Positions 4,997 through 5,288 of a stretch of 5,288 nucleotides of DNA are shown here, piece by piece; the first letter of the stretch is position 1; every line of letters begins with the position of its first letter. A program made the translations under genes and the position numbers. The notes below the pieces were generated by a model. The model was not told the DNA's origin and ran no database searches. It worked only from the letters and a program-made list of their open reading frames with translations. Source of the DNA: Promethearchaeota archaeon (GTDB taxonomy: Archaea; Asgardarchaeota; Lokiarchaeia; Sigynarchaeales; SOKP01); NCBI GenBank assembly GCA_019057975.1, contig JAHLWJ010000324.1, forward strand, positions 1 through 5,288, read 5' to 3'.

Positions 4997-5288
4997 GCGA
5001 AGAGTTTCAAGACCATCAAATTCGAGATGTAATAAAGATTAACTACAAATACACGATGGGTGGACAATCAAAGTATTTTATAGAGTTGAAGAATAATAAG
5101 CGATTATTGGGTACAAAATGTACAAAGTGCGGAAAAATTTGGATGCCGCCAAGAATAAATTGCTCAGATTGTTACGAACCTGCAGATTGGGTGGAACTAA
5201 AACAGACTGGAGTTATTGAAGTGAGCACCATAGTGTGGTATACGACTTCAGCTTTTATTAAAGCAATACCTTACGGAGTTGGATATAT
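4993..5288 (+). CDS. DUF35 zinc-ribbon/OB-fold protein, acyl-CoA-binding partner of the thiolase-like protein (3' end cut by window)
   Basis: The visible 98 complete codons start with a short helical region and a patch around GGQSKYFIELKNNKRLLGTKC. They continue into a rubredoxin-like zinc ribbon, CTKC (Cys43, Cys46) and CSDC (Cys57, Cys60), and then the first strands of an OB fold from about residue 65 (WVELKQTGVIEVSTIVW). This order is diagnostic of the DUF35/OB-fold family, usually about 125-150 residues, so about a quarter to a third is missing beyond the window. In known complexes (archaeal thiolase/HMG-CoA synthase, Ltp2-ChsH2) the DUF35 protein holds the two partners together and helps bind the CoA part of the substrate. 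The ATG overlaps the thiolase-like stop as ATGA, so the pair should form one complex. All four zinc ligands are intact. Confidence 0.9.
   Translation, partial: MSEEFQDHQIRDVIKINYKYTMGGQSKYFIELKNNKRLLGTKCTKCGKIWMPPRINCSDCYEPADWVELKQTGVIEVSTIVWYTTSAFIKAIPYGVGY

Overview
This is an AT-rich window that reads as archaeal, most plausibly from an Asgard archaeon (Lokiarchaeia-like). That assignment is inferred and rests on four things. Several genes have TATA-like boxes centred about 22-27 nt before the start codon, the geometry of leaderless archaeal transcripts. Shine-Dalgarno (SD) matches of the GGTGAT/GGAG type occur at other genes. A thiolase-like protein is followed by a DUF35 zinc-ribbon/OB-fold gene, a common archaeal pairing. 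One gene encodes a tandem longin/roadblock-type protein, a class of GTPase-associated fold especially expanded in Asgard archaea. No RNA gene, CRISPR array, mobile element or clear U-tract terminator was seen.

The left part, read on the minus strand, holds four genes. In transcription order they are a crotonase-family enzyme (2014-2805), an OsmC-like protein with an added C-terminal zinc ribbon (1198-1884), a 72-residue coiled-coil protein (889-1107) and a 266-residue two-domain longin/roadblock-like protein (19-819). The gaps of roughly 70-130 nt carry TATA-like boxes, so these are probably separate or partly separate transcription units. The right part, on the plus strand, holds a six-helix DUF998-like membrane protein (2953-3663), a thiolase-fold protein (3740-4996) and the start of a DUF35 protein (4993 to the window edge). 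The last two overlap by 4 nt (ATGA) and are almost certainly co-translated.

The two halves diverge from a 147-nt intergenic region. It contains two leaderless-type promoters placed symmetrically, about 48 nt on each side of a perfect 9-bp inverted repeat, which suggests a shared control site for the crotonase and the membrane-protein unit.

Functionally, the crotonase and the thiolase-like/DUF35 pair point to acyl-CoA chemistry. The thiolase-like protein has glycine where thiolases have the nucleophilic cysteine, but keeps both active-site histidine motifs. It is therefore unlikely to be an ordinary acetyl-CoA acetyltransferase; an aldolase-like or other C-C bond reaction on an acyl-CoA is a reasonable hypothesis. 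The crotonase also lacks one of its two usual catalytic glutamates. The longin/roadblock protein and its small coiled-coil neighbour may form an unrelated GTPase-linked module.
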